64,000 nucleotides of DNA from Lachnoanaerobaculum saburreum DSM 3986 (GTDB lineage Bacteria > Bacillota > Clostridia > Lachnospirales > Lachnospiraceae): contig NZ_GL622296.1 of assembly GCF_000185385.1 (NCBI RefSeq), forward strand, positions 1,225,103 through 1,289,102, written 5' to 3'. Both the position numbers and the translations under genes were made by a program. This document shows, piece after piece, positions 17,379-23,733 of this stretch. The notes under the pieces were generated by a model. That model saw nothing but the letters and a program-made list of their open reading frames with translations, had not been told where the DNA came from and did not search any database. Position 1 is the first letter of the stretch, and every line of letters begins with the position of its first letter.

Positions 17379-17600
17379 ATGGTAAGAGAGATAAAGGAGA
17401 ATGTGGTTACTCATGTCGATTATCGCGGCAGTGGCTATGCAAGTGAATGTTGAAATTTTGCCGGAGAGATAGCTAAAAAAGAGAATTGCTATAAGATGAT
17501 GCTTTTAACAGGCTCAAAGGATGAATCAACATTAAACTTTTATAAAAATGCAGGCTATAATTGTGCCGATAAGACAGCATTTATACAGTGGATTAAATAA
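17379..17600 (+). pseudogene. GNAT acetyltransferase remnant with an in-frame stop
   Basis: The frame from ATG 17379 reads a GNAT acetyl-CoA loop (VVTHVDYRGSGYASEC), meets TGA 17451-17453, and then continues in the same frame with the typical C-terminal region (LTGSKDESTLNFYKNAGY) to TAA 17598-17600. The N-terminal half is missing. It is a decayed acetyltransferase fragment just downstream of the ECF operon, not part of it. Confidence 0.75.
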
Positions 17601-17619
17601 TATTTATAAAATAAGTAAG

Positions 17620-17659
17620 GGGTATATCGGGGGAAAGAAAACCTAATTCCGATATACCC
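17620..17659 (+). terminator. 11-bp hairpin, first of two tandem stem-loops
   Basis: GGGTATATCGG (17620-17630) pairs perfectly with CCGATATACCC (17649-17659) across an 18-nt loop. No T run follows, so alone it is an imperfect terminator; it may act with the next hairpin or be a protein-binding site. Confidence 0.45.
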
Positions 17660-17663
17660 TAAT

Positions 17664-17703
17664 AAAGTCAATGGAGTCTTCGGACTACACTGACTTTTTT
17701 ATT
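17664..17703 (+). terminator. Rho-independent terminator before the RM locus
   Basis: AAGTCA and TGACTT form an outer stem around an inner AGTC-TTCG-GACT tetraloop stem, followed by a run of T. It separates the ECF/GNAT region from the restriction-modification genes. Confidence 0.75.
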
Positions 17704-17786
17704 ATTTCTAATATATGCTATGTTAATAATTTGAAATATGATAAAATATATAAGCCAATTGTTTGAAATTATAAGGGACCACTTGA

Positions 17787-17900
17787 AAAACTAATATACA
17801 CATTTTATTTGGTGACAATGAAAATGTAATGGTGTGGGTTAGTAAGGGTTTTAACGGAGATTTAAACAATATTATAGAATTTATAGAGTATGGAGAATAA
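17787..17900 (+). other. Short open frame without a start, weakly DUF4869-like
   Basis: A frame opens after TGA 17784-17786 and runs to TAA 17898-17900. It contains LFGDNENVMVW, similar to the start of the DUF4869 protein encoded at 9385 (VWFGDRDNVIY). It has no ATG before the motif and is only about 37 codons long, so I read it as a possible remnant. The rest of 17704-17903 is AT-rich and should carry the hsdM promoter, which I could not pin down. Confidence 0.25.
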
Positions 17901-17903
17901 ATA

Positions 17904-19436
17904 ATGGCCGGAAAAAACAATGCAAATATAGGCTTTGAAAAGCAAATTTGGGATGCAGCTTGTGTTCTTTGGGGGCATATTCCTGCTGCTGAATATAGAA
18001 AGGTAATAGTTGGACTTATTTTTCTTCGTTATATATCCAGTGCCTTTGAAAAGCGTTACGAGGAACTTTTGGAAGAAGGTGATGGTTTTGAAGATGACAG
18101 AGATGCATATGCAGAAGAAAATATTTTCTTTGTGCCGGAAGAAGCTCGTTGGAGTAAGATTGCATCTTCGGCACATACAGCTGAAATCGGTATAGTAATT
18201 GACAATGCTATGAGGGAAATCGAAAAAGAAAATGTGAGTTTGAAAAATGTTTTGCCTAAGAATTATGCCGGTCCTGATTTAGATAAAAGAGTATTGGGGG
18301 AAGTTGTAGACTTATTTACTAACGAAGTAAAAATGGATGGAACAGAGGCAAGTAAAGATTTATTGGGCAGGACATATGAATATTGTATTGCTCAGTTTGC
18401 TGCCTATGAAGGAACAAAGGGCGGAGAGTTTTACACACCTTCAAGTATTGTAAAAACGATTGTTGCCATACTGAAACCATTTAATAACTGCCGTGTATAT
18501 GATCCTTGTTGCGGCAGTGGCGGTATGTTTGTACAAAGTGAAAAGTTTGTACAGGCTCATAGTGATAATCGAGGGAGTATTTCTGTTTATGGTCAAGAAT
18601 CCAATGCAGATACATGGAAGATGGCAAAAATGAATATGGCAATAAGAGGAATTGATGCGAATTTCGGTCCTTATCATGCAGATACATTTTTTAATGATAT
18701 CCATAAAACATTAAAATCTGATTTCATTATGGCAAATCCACCGTTTAACCTTTCTAATTGGGGAGCGGATAAATTAAAAGATGATGTCAGATGGAAGTAT
18801 GGAATGCCACCGGCAGGGAATGCAAACTATGCGTGGATACAACATATGATTCACCACTTAGCACCTAATGGGAAAATAGGCTTAGTACTTGCTAATGGTG
18901 CATTATCATCTCAAACTTCAGGAGAAGGAGAAATAAGAAAAAAGATTATAGAAGATGATCTGGTGGAAGGTATTGTAGCTTTACCTACACAGCTATTTTA
19001 TAGTGTAACTATTCCGGTGACACTGTGGTTTATTACTAAGAATAAAAAGCAAAAAGGAAGGACTCTATTTATTGATGCCAGAAAAATGGGATATATGGTT
19101 GATAGGAAACATAGAGACTTTACGGAAGGGATACAAGAAGACGGAAGCCTTGGGGATATTGACTTATTGGCAAAGACTTTTGAAGATTTTCAAAATGGAG
19201 TATTGAAGGAGAGAAAAGGATTTTCTGCTATTGCTACGATAAAAGATATAGCAAAACATGACTATATCTTAACTCCCGGTCGATATGTGGGTATTGAGGA
19301 ACAGGAAGATGACGGAGAGCCTTTTGAAGAAAAGATGACAAGGCTGACCTCAGAACTCTCAGATATGTTTAAAAAGTCTCATGAGTTGGAAGAGGAGATT
19401 AGAAAGAAACTGGGGGCGATTGGGTATGAAGTTTAA
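17904..19436 (+). CDS. hsdM: Type I restriction-modification methyltransferase subunit HsdM
   Basis: HsdM is the adenine-N6 methyltransferase subunit of type I restriction enzymes and works with HsdS, which supplies DNA specificity. The 510-residue protein has an N-terminal helical domain (about 5-150), AdoMet motif I DPCCGSGGM at 200-208, and the catalytic NPPF motif at 278-281. The C-terminus (about 440-510) is a charged coiled helix that would pair with HsdS. The hsdS start lies inside the last codons of hsdM, so the two are translationally coupled. Confidence 0.96.
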   Translation: MAGKNNANIGFEKQIWDAACVLWGHIPAAEYRKVIVGLIFLRYISSAFEKRYEELLEEGDGFEDDRDAYAEENIFFVPEEARWSKIASSAHTAEIGIVIDNAMREIEKENVSLKNVLPKNYAGPDLDKRVLGEVVDLFTNEVKMDGTEASKDLLGRTYEYCIAQFAAYEGTKGGEFYTPSSIVKTIVAILKPFNNCRVYDPCCGSGGMFVQSEKFVQAHSDNRGSISVYGQESNADTWKMAKMNMAIRGIDANFGPYHADTFFNDIHKTLKSDFIMANPPFNLSNWGADKLKDDVRWKYGMPPAGNANYAWIQHMIHHLAPNGKIGLVLANGALSSQTSGEGEIRKKIIEDDLVEGIVALPTQLFYSVTIPVTLWFITKNKKQKGRTLFIDARKMGYMVDRKHRDFTEGIQEDGSLGDIDLLAKTFEDFQNGVLKERKGFSAIATIKDIAKHDYILTPGRYVGIEEQEDDGEPFEEKMTRLTSELSDMFKKSHELEEEIRKKLGAIGYEV

Positions 19437-20529
19437 AAGATACGCTCTTTCGGAATTGGTGACGATTAAATATGGAAAAAATCAAAAAAAAGTTCATTCA
19501 GATGATGGAAATATTCCTATTTATGGTACAGGAGGATTAATGGGGTATGCGAAAACAGCACTTTATGATAAACCATCTGTTTTGATTGGAAGAAAAGGGA
19601 CAATAGGAAAAGTTAAATATGTAGAGCATCCATTTTGGACAGTTGATACGCTTTTTTATACTATCATTAATACAGACATTGTAACTCCCAAATACCTATA
19701 TTATGTTATGTCTCTTATAGACTTAAACAACTATAACGAGGGAACTACCATTCCAAGTCTGAGAACAGAAACTCTTAACAGGCTTGAATTTAATATTCCT
19801 TCAATAGAGGAACAAGAAATAGTGCTTTCTTGCCTTAATCCGATAGATGAAAAAATCGAACTGAATAATGCGATAAACAATAATTTAGAGCAGCAAGCTA
19901 AGGCTATCTTTTCAAAGGAGTTTTTAACTCTTGAAACATTGCCTGATGGTTGGAATCAAGCTAGTTTGATAGACATTGCAGACTATCTAAACGGTCTTGC
20001 TATGCAAAAATATCGTCCAACTGCTGATGAAACAGGCATTCCGGTTCTTAAAATCAAAGAGCTTCGTCAAACCTGTTGTGATGATAACAGCGAACTGTGT
20101 TCTCCAAATATTAAAAGCGAGTACATTATTCAAGATGGTGATGTTATTTTCTCTTGGTCAGGCAGTTTGTTAGTTGATTTTTGGTGCGGAGGTATTTGCG
20201 GCTTAAATCAACATTTGTTTAAAGTAACATCAAACAAGTATAACAAGTGGTTCTATTATGCTTGGACAAAACACCATCTTGACCGATTTATAGCCGTTGC
20301 TGCTGACAAAGCTACAACAATGGGACACATTAAGCGTGATGAACTCGCAAAAGCAAAGGTTCTCATACCTAATGAAGCAGATTACCAACGAATTGGAGCT
20401 TTACTTCAGCCAATTTATGATTTGATTATCTCAAATCGAATAGAGAATAAGAAACTCTCTTCATTAAGAGACACTCTTTTACCTAAACTAATGTCCGGCG
20501 AACTTGATGTCTCTAACATCGACTTTTAA
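19426..20529 (+). CDS. hsdS: Type I specificity subunit HsdS, complete copy
   Basis: A 367-residue specificity subunit with two target recognition domains: TRD1 at about residues 5-135 and TRD2 at about 165-335. They are separated by a conserved central helix (LNPIDEKIELNNAINNNLEQQ) and closed by a second conserved helix ending in LRDTLLPKLMSGELDV. ATG 19426 was chosen as it has a G-rich site and overlaps hsdM by 11 bp. The 14-bp recombination core TAAACAATAATTTA lies in the codons for Asn-Asn-Asn-Leu of the central helix. This is the only hsdS in the window encoding both halves, so it should be the expressed form in this arrangement. Confidence 0.93.
   Translation: MKFKRYALSELVTIKYGKNQKKVHSDDGNIPIYGTGGLMGYAKTALYDKPSVLIGRKGTIGKVKYVEHPFWTVDTLFYTIINTDIVTPKYLYYVMSLIDLNNYNEGTTIPSLRTETLNRLEFNIPSIEEQEIVLSCLNPIDEKIELNNAINNNLEQQAKAIFSKEFLTLETLPDGWNQASLIDIADYLNGLAMQKYRPTADETGIPVLKIKELRQTCCDDNSELCSPNIKSEYIIQDGDVIFSWSGSLLVDFWCGGICGLNQHLFKVTSNKYNKWFYYAWTKHHLDRFIAVAADKATTMGHIKRDELAKAKVLIPNEADYQRIGALLQPIYDLIISNRIENKKLSSLRDTLLPKLMSGELDVSNIDF
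19873..19889 (+). repeat. hsdS inversion repeat, copy 1 (forward)
   Basis: The 17-nt sequence ATAAACAATAATTTAGA lies in the central helix codons of the complete hsdS. It is identical, in inverted orientation, to 23646-23662 in the C-terminal half hsdS. The similarity then continues with CAGCA after one mismatch. It contains the 14-bp core shared by all four copies. Recombination with 23646-23662 would swap TRD2 in frame. Confidence 0.8.
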
Positions 20530-20546
20530 GCTGCTAATAGACTCGA

Positions 20547-20757
20547 AAACTGCTCCGCAGTTTCCTCGTTACCGCCTCTGTCAGACACCTTGCCGTCCGT
20601 ATGCAAGCATTCGTCCGTCTTCGGTGTCTGCCTGCGCTGCTTCGCAGCTATCCGTGCGTTGCACGGATGAGTCGGTAAATTATTGTTTACCTGCTGTTCA
20701 GAGTCCAAACTATCTTATTGACCTACGGTCAATAAGCATCGCAAGTCTGCAACTTGC
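20547..20757. repeat. GC-rich cluster of tight hairpins between hsdS and fic
   Basis: This 210-bp stretch has a clearly higher G+C content than its neighbours and carries several perfect stem-loops, most with 3-nt loops. They are at 20547-20563 (7 bp), 20636-20648 (5 bp), 20650-20668 (8 bp), 20715-20735 (9 bp) and 20741-20757 (6 bp, 5-nt loop), with a larger CAGACACC/GGTGTCTG pair at 20582-20630. A copy of the hsdS inversion core is embedded at 20676-20692. Weak open frames on both strands lack family features. It may be a structured RNA, a folded recombination substrate, or a repeat element; the sequence alone does not decide. Confidence 0.7.
20676..20692 (-). repeat. hsdS inversion repeat, copy 4 (inverted, outside hsdS)
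   Basis: The reverse complement reads AGGTAAACAATAATTTA, identical over 17 nt to 23017-23033 in the N-terminal half hsdS. It lies inside the hairpin cluster, not in an hsdS gene. Next to it, on the minus strand, is GAACAGCAGGT, which also flanks copy 3, but on the opposite side of the core. Confidence 0.7.
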
Positions 20758-20808
20758 TCAAGTATGGTTTATCATAACTATCATAAAAATATAGAAAGGG
20801 AAATTGCT

Positions 20809-21414
20809 ATGACATTAGAGAATAAACTTGGCATTACTGATTCGGTAGAATTAGCTAAGGCTGAAGAAAAAATCAGTAAAAAAAGAGCAATAGAACTATT
20901 TGAAAGCGGATATTTAAATAATCTTGAACACGGAACTTTTAAATCTCTTGCTGAAATACACAAATATTTATTTGATCAGATTTATGATTTCGCCGGACAA
21001 ATAAGAACTGTTAATATTGCAAAAGGTAATTTCCGTTTTGCTCCGCTTATGTATTTGAGAGCATCTCTTGAAAATATCGAAAAAATGCCACAGTCAACAT
21101 ATGATGAAATTATAGAAAAATATGTAGAAATGAATGTTGCACACCCTTTTCGTGAGGGAAATGGCAGAAGTACAAGAATTTGGCTTGATTTGATTTTGAA
21201 AAAAGAGTTAGGTAAAGTTGTTGATTGGAGTCTTGTAGATAAGGAGGATTACCTTTCTGCTATGGAACGCAGTCCTGTTAAAACTATTGAAATCAAATAT
21301 ATATTAAAGCAGGCACTGACAGAAAAAATCAATGACCGTGAGATTTATATGAAAGGTATTGATCACAGTTATTATTACGAAGACTATTTTACATTTAAGA
21401 CAAGTGATTTGTAA
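20809..21414 (+). CDS. Fic family protein (putative AMP-transferase toxin)
   Basis: Fic proteins transfer AMP or related groups to target proteins. The 201-residue product has the complete catalytic motif [12 protein letters not shown] at residues 112-123, with its histidine, and the flap region [11 protein letters not shown] near 69-79. I cannot identify the (S/T)xxxE(G/N) inhibitory helix in this chain, nor a separate small antitoxin frame next to it, so the mode of control is open. ATG 20809 follows AGAAAGGG. It sits between the complete hsdS and the recombinase, inside the segment that inversion could flip; Fic genes are often found in RM loci. Confidence 0.88.
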   Translation: MTLENKLGITDSVELAKAEEKISKKRAIELFESGYLNNLEHGTFKSLAEIHKYLFDQIYDFAGQIRTVNIAKGNFRFAPLMYLRASLENIEKMPQSTYDEIIEKYVEMNVAHPFREGNGRSTRIWLDLILKKELGKVVDWSLVDKEDYLSAMERSPVKTIEIKYILKQALTEKINDREIYMKGIDHSYYYEDYFTFKTSDL

Positions 21415-21496
21415 CTAAAAACTTCTATCAGCGGCAGAAGTCAATGTAAAGAACAGCCGTTGCTTGTCAGTTCTCAATAAAAAAGGAGAAATGACG

Positions 21497-22480
21497 ATGA
21501 AACAAAACTTAATAAATGACATTGTTCAAGGTATGTTGCCATATTTGAACAACGCACAAAACGAAAAGTTGCAGGAGGTTTTGCAATATGTCTTTGCAGA
21601 CTATGAGCTAACAGAAAAGCAAAAACAGGGGAAAACTTCAAAGCAAAACTTTGTAGAACTGTTCTTATCGGCAAAACGCATAGAGGGTTGTTCCGAAAAG
21701 TCTCTTAAATACTACAAGGCTACGATTGAAGCTATGCTTAATGAACTACAAAAAGATGTCAAACATATAGTTACAGACGACATTAGGGGATACCTGACAG
21801 AATATCAGGAAAAGAAAAAATCAAGTAAAGTTACAATAGACAATATCCGCCGTATTCTTTCAAGTTTCTTTGCTTGGTTGGAGGATGAGGACTACATACT
21901 GAAAAGTCCGGTACGACGTATACATAAAGTTAAAACCGGCACAAACATAAAGGAGACCTATTCCGATGAAGCTTTAGAACTTATGCGTGATAATTGCACA
22001 GAACTAAGAGATTTAGCAATAATAGATATGCTTGCATCAACCGGTATGCGTGTAGGTGAAATGGTGTTGCTTAACAGAAATGATATTGATTTCAACGAGA
22101 GAGAATGTATTGTATTCGGCAAAGGCAGTAAAGAGAGAGTTGTTTATTTTGATGCAAGAACAAAGATTCACTTGCAGAATTATCTTAACAGTAGAATAGA
22201 TGATAACCCGGCTCTGTTTGTATCATTGAAAGAGCCTCATAAAAGGCTGAAAATAGGTGGGATTGAAGTGAGATTAAGGGAATATGGGAAAAAATTAGGG
22301 TTGCAAAAGGTACATCCGCACAAATTCAGGCGTACTCTTGCAACTATGGCGATAGATAAAGGAATGCCTATTGAGCAACTTCAGCAGCTTTTAGGGCATA
22401 GAAAAATAGATACGACCTTGCAGTATGCAATGGTAAAGCAAAGCAATGTGAAAATTGCACATCGAAAATATATTGGATAG
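21497..22480 (+). CDS. Tyrosine site-specific recombinase, probable hsdS invertase
   Basis: A 327-residue XerC/D-like recombinase. The N-terminal SAM-like core-binding domain spans about 48-135, and the catalytic domain about 155-327. It has all active-site residues: Arg185 (STGMRVGE), Lys212 (GKGSKE), His275 and Arg278 (HPHKFRR), His301 (LLGHRKIDTT) and Tyr310. ATG 21497 has an AAGGAG at good spacing; ATG 21491 is too close to it. Its place between hsdS copies that carry inverted repeats matches recombinases that shuffle hsdS genes in streptococci and Bacteroides. It could also act on the hairpin cluster. Confidence 0.9.
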   Translation: MKQNLINDIVQGMLPYLNNAQNEKLQEVLQYVFADYELTEKQKQGKTSKQNFVELFLSAKRIEGCSEKSLKYYKATIEAMLNELQKDVKHIVTDDIRGYLTEYQEKKKSSKVTIDNIRRILSSFFAWLEDEDYILKSPVRRIHKVKTGTNIKETYSDEALELMRDNCTELRDLAIIDMLASTGMRVGEMVLLNRNDIDFNERECIVFGKGSKERVVYFDARTKIHLQNYLNSRIDDNPALFVSLKEPHKRLKIGGIEVRLREYGKKLGLQKVHPHKFRRTLATMAIDKGMPIEQLQQLLGHRKIDTTLQYAMVKQSNVKIAHRKYIG

Positions 22481-22493
22481 GAAGGATTGAGCT

Positions 22494-23042
22494 ATGGCTG
22501 AAAAACTTGTAACATTAGCTTCACTAACGGTAGATGGAAAAGGTTCATATGGAATTGGAGCAAGTGCAGTCCCTTTTTCAAAAGATTTATACACCTATTT
22601 AAGAATAACTGATATAAAAGATGATAGTACACTAAATCTGCAAGATTTAAAATCGGTTGAAGATGAGAAGGCTCGAGAGTATCTTTTAAAGCCAAATGAT
22701 ATTGTTTTTGCAAGAACTGGTGCAAGCACTGGGAGAAACTATTTTTATGATGGAACTGATGGGGAGTTTGTATATGCAGGTTTCCTTATAAAGTTTAGTA
22801 TTGACGAGAAAAAAGTTAATCCAAAATACATAAAGTATTTCTGCCAATCGAAGCAATATCAAGATTGGATTAACTCATTTAATACAGGTAGTACTCGTGG
22901 CAACATAAATGCACAAACACTTGGCAAAATGGAAATACCACTAATTGAAAGAAAAATGCAAGACGCTTTAGTAAGTATTCTTTCAAGCATAGATAAAAAA
23001 ATTAAGAAAAATAATGAGGTAAACAATAATTTAGTGGCTTAA
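22494..23042 (+). CDS. HsdS N-terminal half (silent cassette)
   Basis: A 182-residue truncated specificity subunit: one target recognition domain (about residues 5-155) followed by the central conserved helix (LSSIDKKIKKNNEVNNNL), then two residues and a stop exactly where the shared repeat ends. The second TRD is absent. It starts 13 bp after the recombinase with a GGAAGGA site, so the two are probably co-transcribed. The repeat at 23017-23033 is in the same codon frame as in the other copies, so inversion with 23646-23662 would join this half to the C-terminal half and give a full HsdS. Confidence 0.85.
   Translation: MAEKLVTLASLTVDGKGSYGIGASAVPFSKDLYTYLRITDIKDDSTLNLQDLKSVEDEKAREYLLKPNDIVFARTGASTGRNYFYDGTDGEFVYAGFLIKFSIDEKKVNPKYIKYFCQSKQYQDWINSFNTGSTRGNINAQTLGKMEIPLIERKMQDALVSILSSIDKKIKKNNEVNNNLVA
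23017..23033 (+). repeat. hsdS inversion repeat, copy 2 (forward)
   Basis: AGGTAAACAATAATTTA lies at the 3' end of the N-terminal half hsdS. It is identical to the reverse complement of 20676-20692 over 17 nt. It shares 15 nt (TAAACAATAATTTAG) with copies 1 and 3. The distance to inverted copy 3 is about 0.6 kb. Confidence 0.8.
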
Positions 23043-23638
23043 AGGTCAAGGTAGGAAATATCCAGTTTGCCAGACATGAGCATTGGAAGCAAAGCATCTC
23101 TCGTATTAGAGAGCTTCAAGTTTTGAGCCTGATTTTCCCATATTGCTTCAAAAAGCGGGGTGATAGTATCTGTAAATAAAGTCATTTCCTCTTTTGTTGG
23201 CAGAATGATATCAGTTTTACGAAAATCAGGAACAGTTAGCTGTTGTTGTGTAGTGCCAGTCCCATGGATATGCATATTCCTCAACCAAAGATAAAGATAT
23301 TTCGCAGACAGCACATCCGTTTTTGGTATAAGGGTAATGAGGCGAACTATCGGCGTATATGGTATATGCCGTAAACAAACAAAGCCAATAGTACCTCTTG
23401 CAGAAACTGTAATACTTTCATCTTTGATTTTGCATTTATTGGTGAAACCATAAAGCCCATCATTGCTGATTCCGTTTGAATAAATGGGATACGGGCAGTT
23501 CTCAGTTTGAGTATTAGAAACAGTTTTTGGCTTGTCACCTCCTGCTCCCATTAGTGATACCTCTCCCAATGTGGCTCTTGTCCAGCCATCAGGTAAGAAC
23601 TTTTGTGTCAAGAATTGATTTCTAAATAATGTCTGCAC
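23039..23638 (-). CDS. HsdS C-terminal half (silent cassette, inverted)
   Basis: A C-terminal half of a specificity subunit on the minus strand, convergent with the N-terminal half and overlapping its stop. It has one target recognition domain (LPDGWTRATLGEV to about residue 160) and the closing helix ending in MLMSGKLDI. The frame stays open upstream of the listed first Met to about 23700, through NNNLEQQVQTLF and a degenerate SLGKRHII stretch, so the segment starts within the central helix and has no true start codon of its own. It would be expressed only after inversion places it behind an N-terminal half. Confidence 0.85.
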   Translation of the reverse strand: MQTLFRNQFLTQKFLPDGWTRATLGEVSLMGAGGDKPKTVSNTQTENCPYPIYSNGISNDGLYGFTNKCKIKDESITVSARGTIGFVCLRHIPYTPIVRLITLIPKTDVLSAKYLYLWLRNMHIHGTGTTQQQLTVPDFRKTDIILPTKEEMTLFTDTITPLFEAIWENQAQNLKLSNTRDALLPMLMSGKLDISYLDL

Positions 23639-23645
23639 CTGCTGT

Positions 23646-23662
23646 TCTAAATTATTGTTTAT
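23646..23662 (-). repeat. hsdS inversion repeat, copy 3 (inverted)
   Basis: The reverse complement reads ATAAACAATAATTTAGA, identical to copy 1 (19873-19889). It lies at the 5' end of the inverted C-terminal half, in the Asn-Asn-Asn-Leu-Glu codons. It is followed on the minus strand by ACAGCAGGT. Confidence 0.8.
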
Positions 23663-23733
23663 AATATGTCGCTTACCGAGAGACTGAATAAAAAAGAATT
23701 ACACTAAAATAAATCTATGAAGGAGAGAGATTT

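Noticed and set aside
20504-20794. A 96-codon plus-strand frame and a 60-codon minus-strand frame in the hairpin cluster
   Set aside because: The translations are low in recognisable features, the plus frame overlaps the hsdS end, and the base pattern is explained by dense inverted repeats. The minus frame only echoes Glu-Gln-Gln-Val-Asn-Asn-Asn-Leu because it reads through the repeat core.
20547-21414. Integron-like attC/gene cassette interpretation of the hairpin cluster and fic
   Set aside because: The recombinase resembles XerC/D-type enzymes and I see no IntI-specific insertion; the hairpins lack the paired R and L boxes of attC. The hsdS repeats explain the recombinase better.
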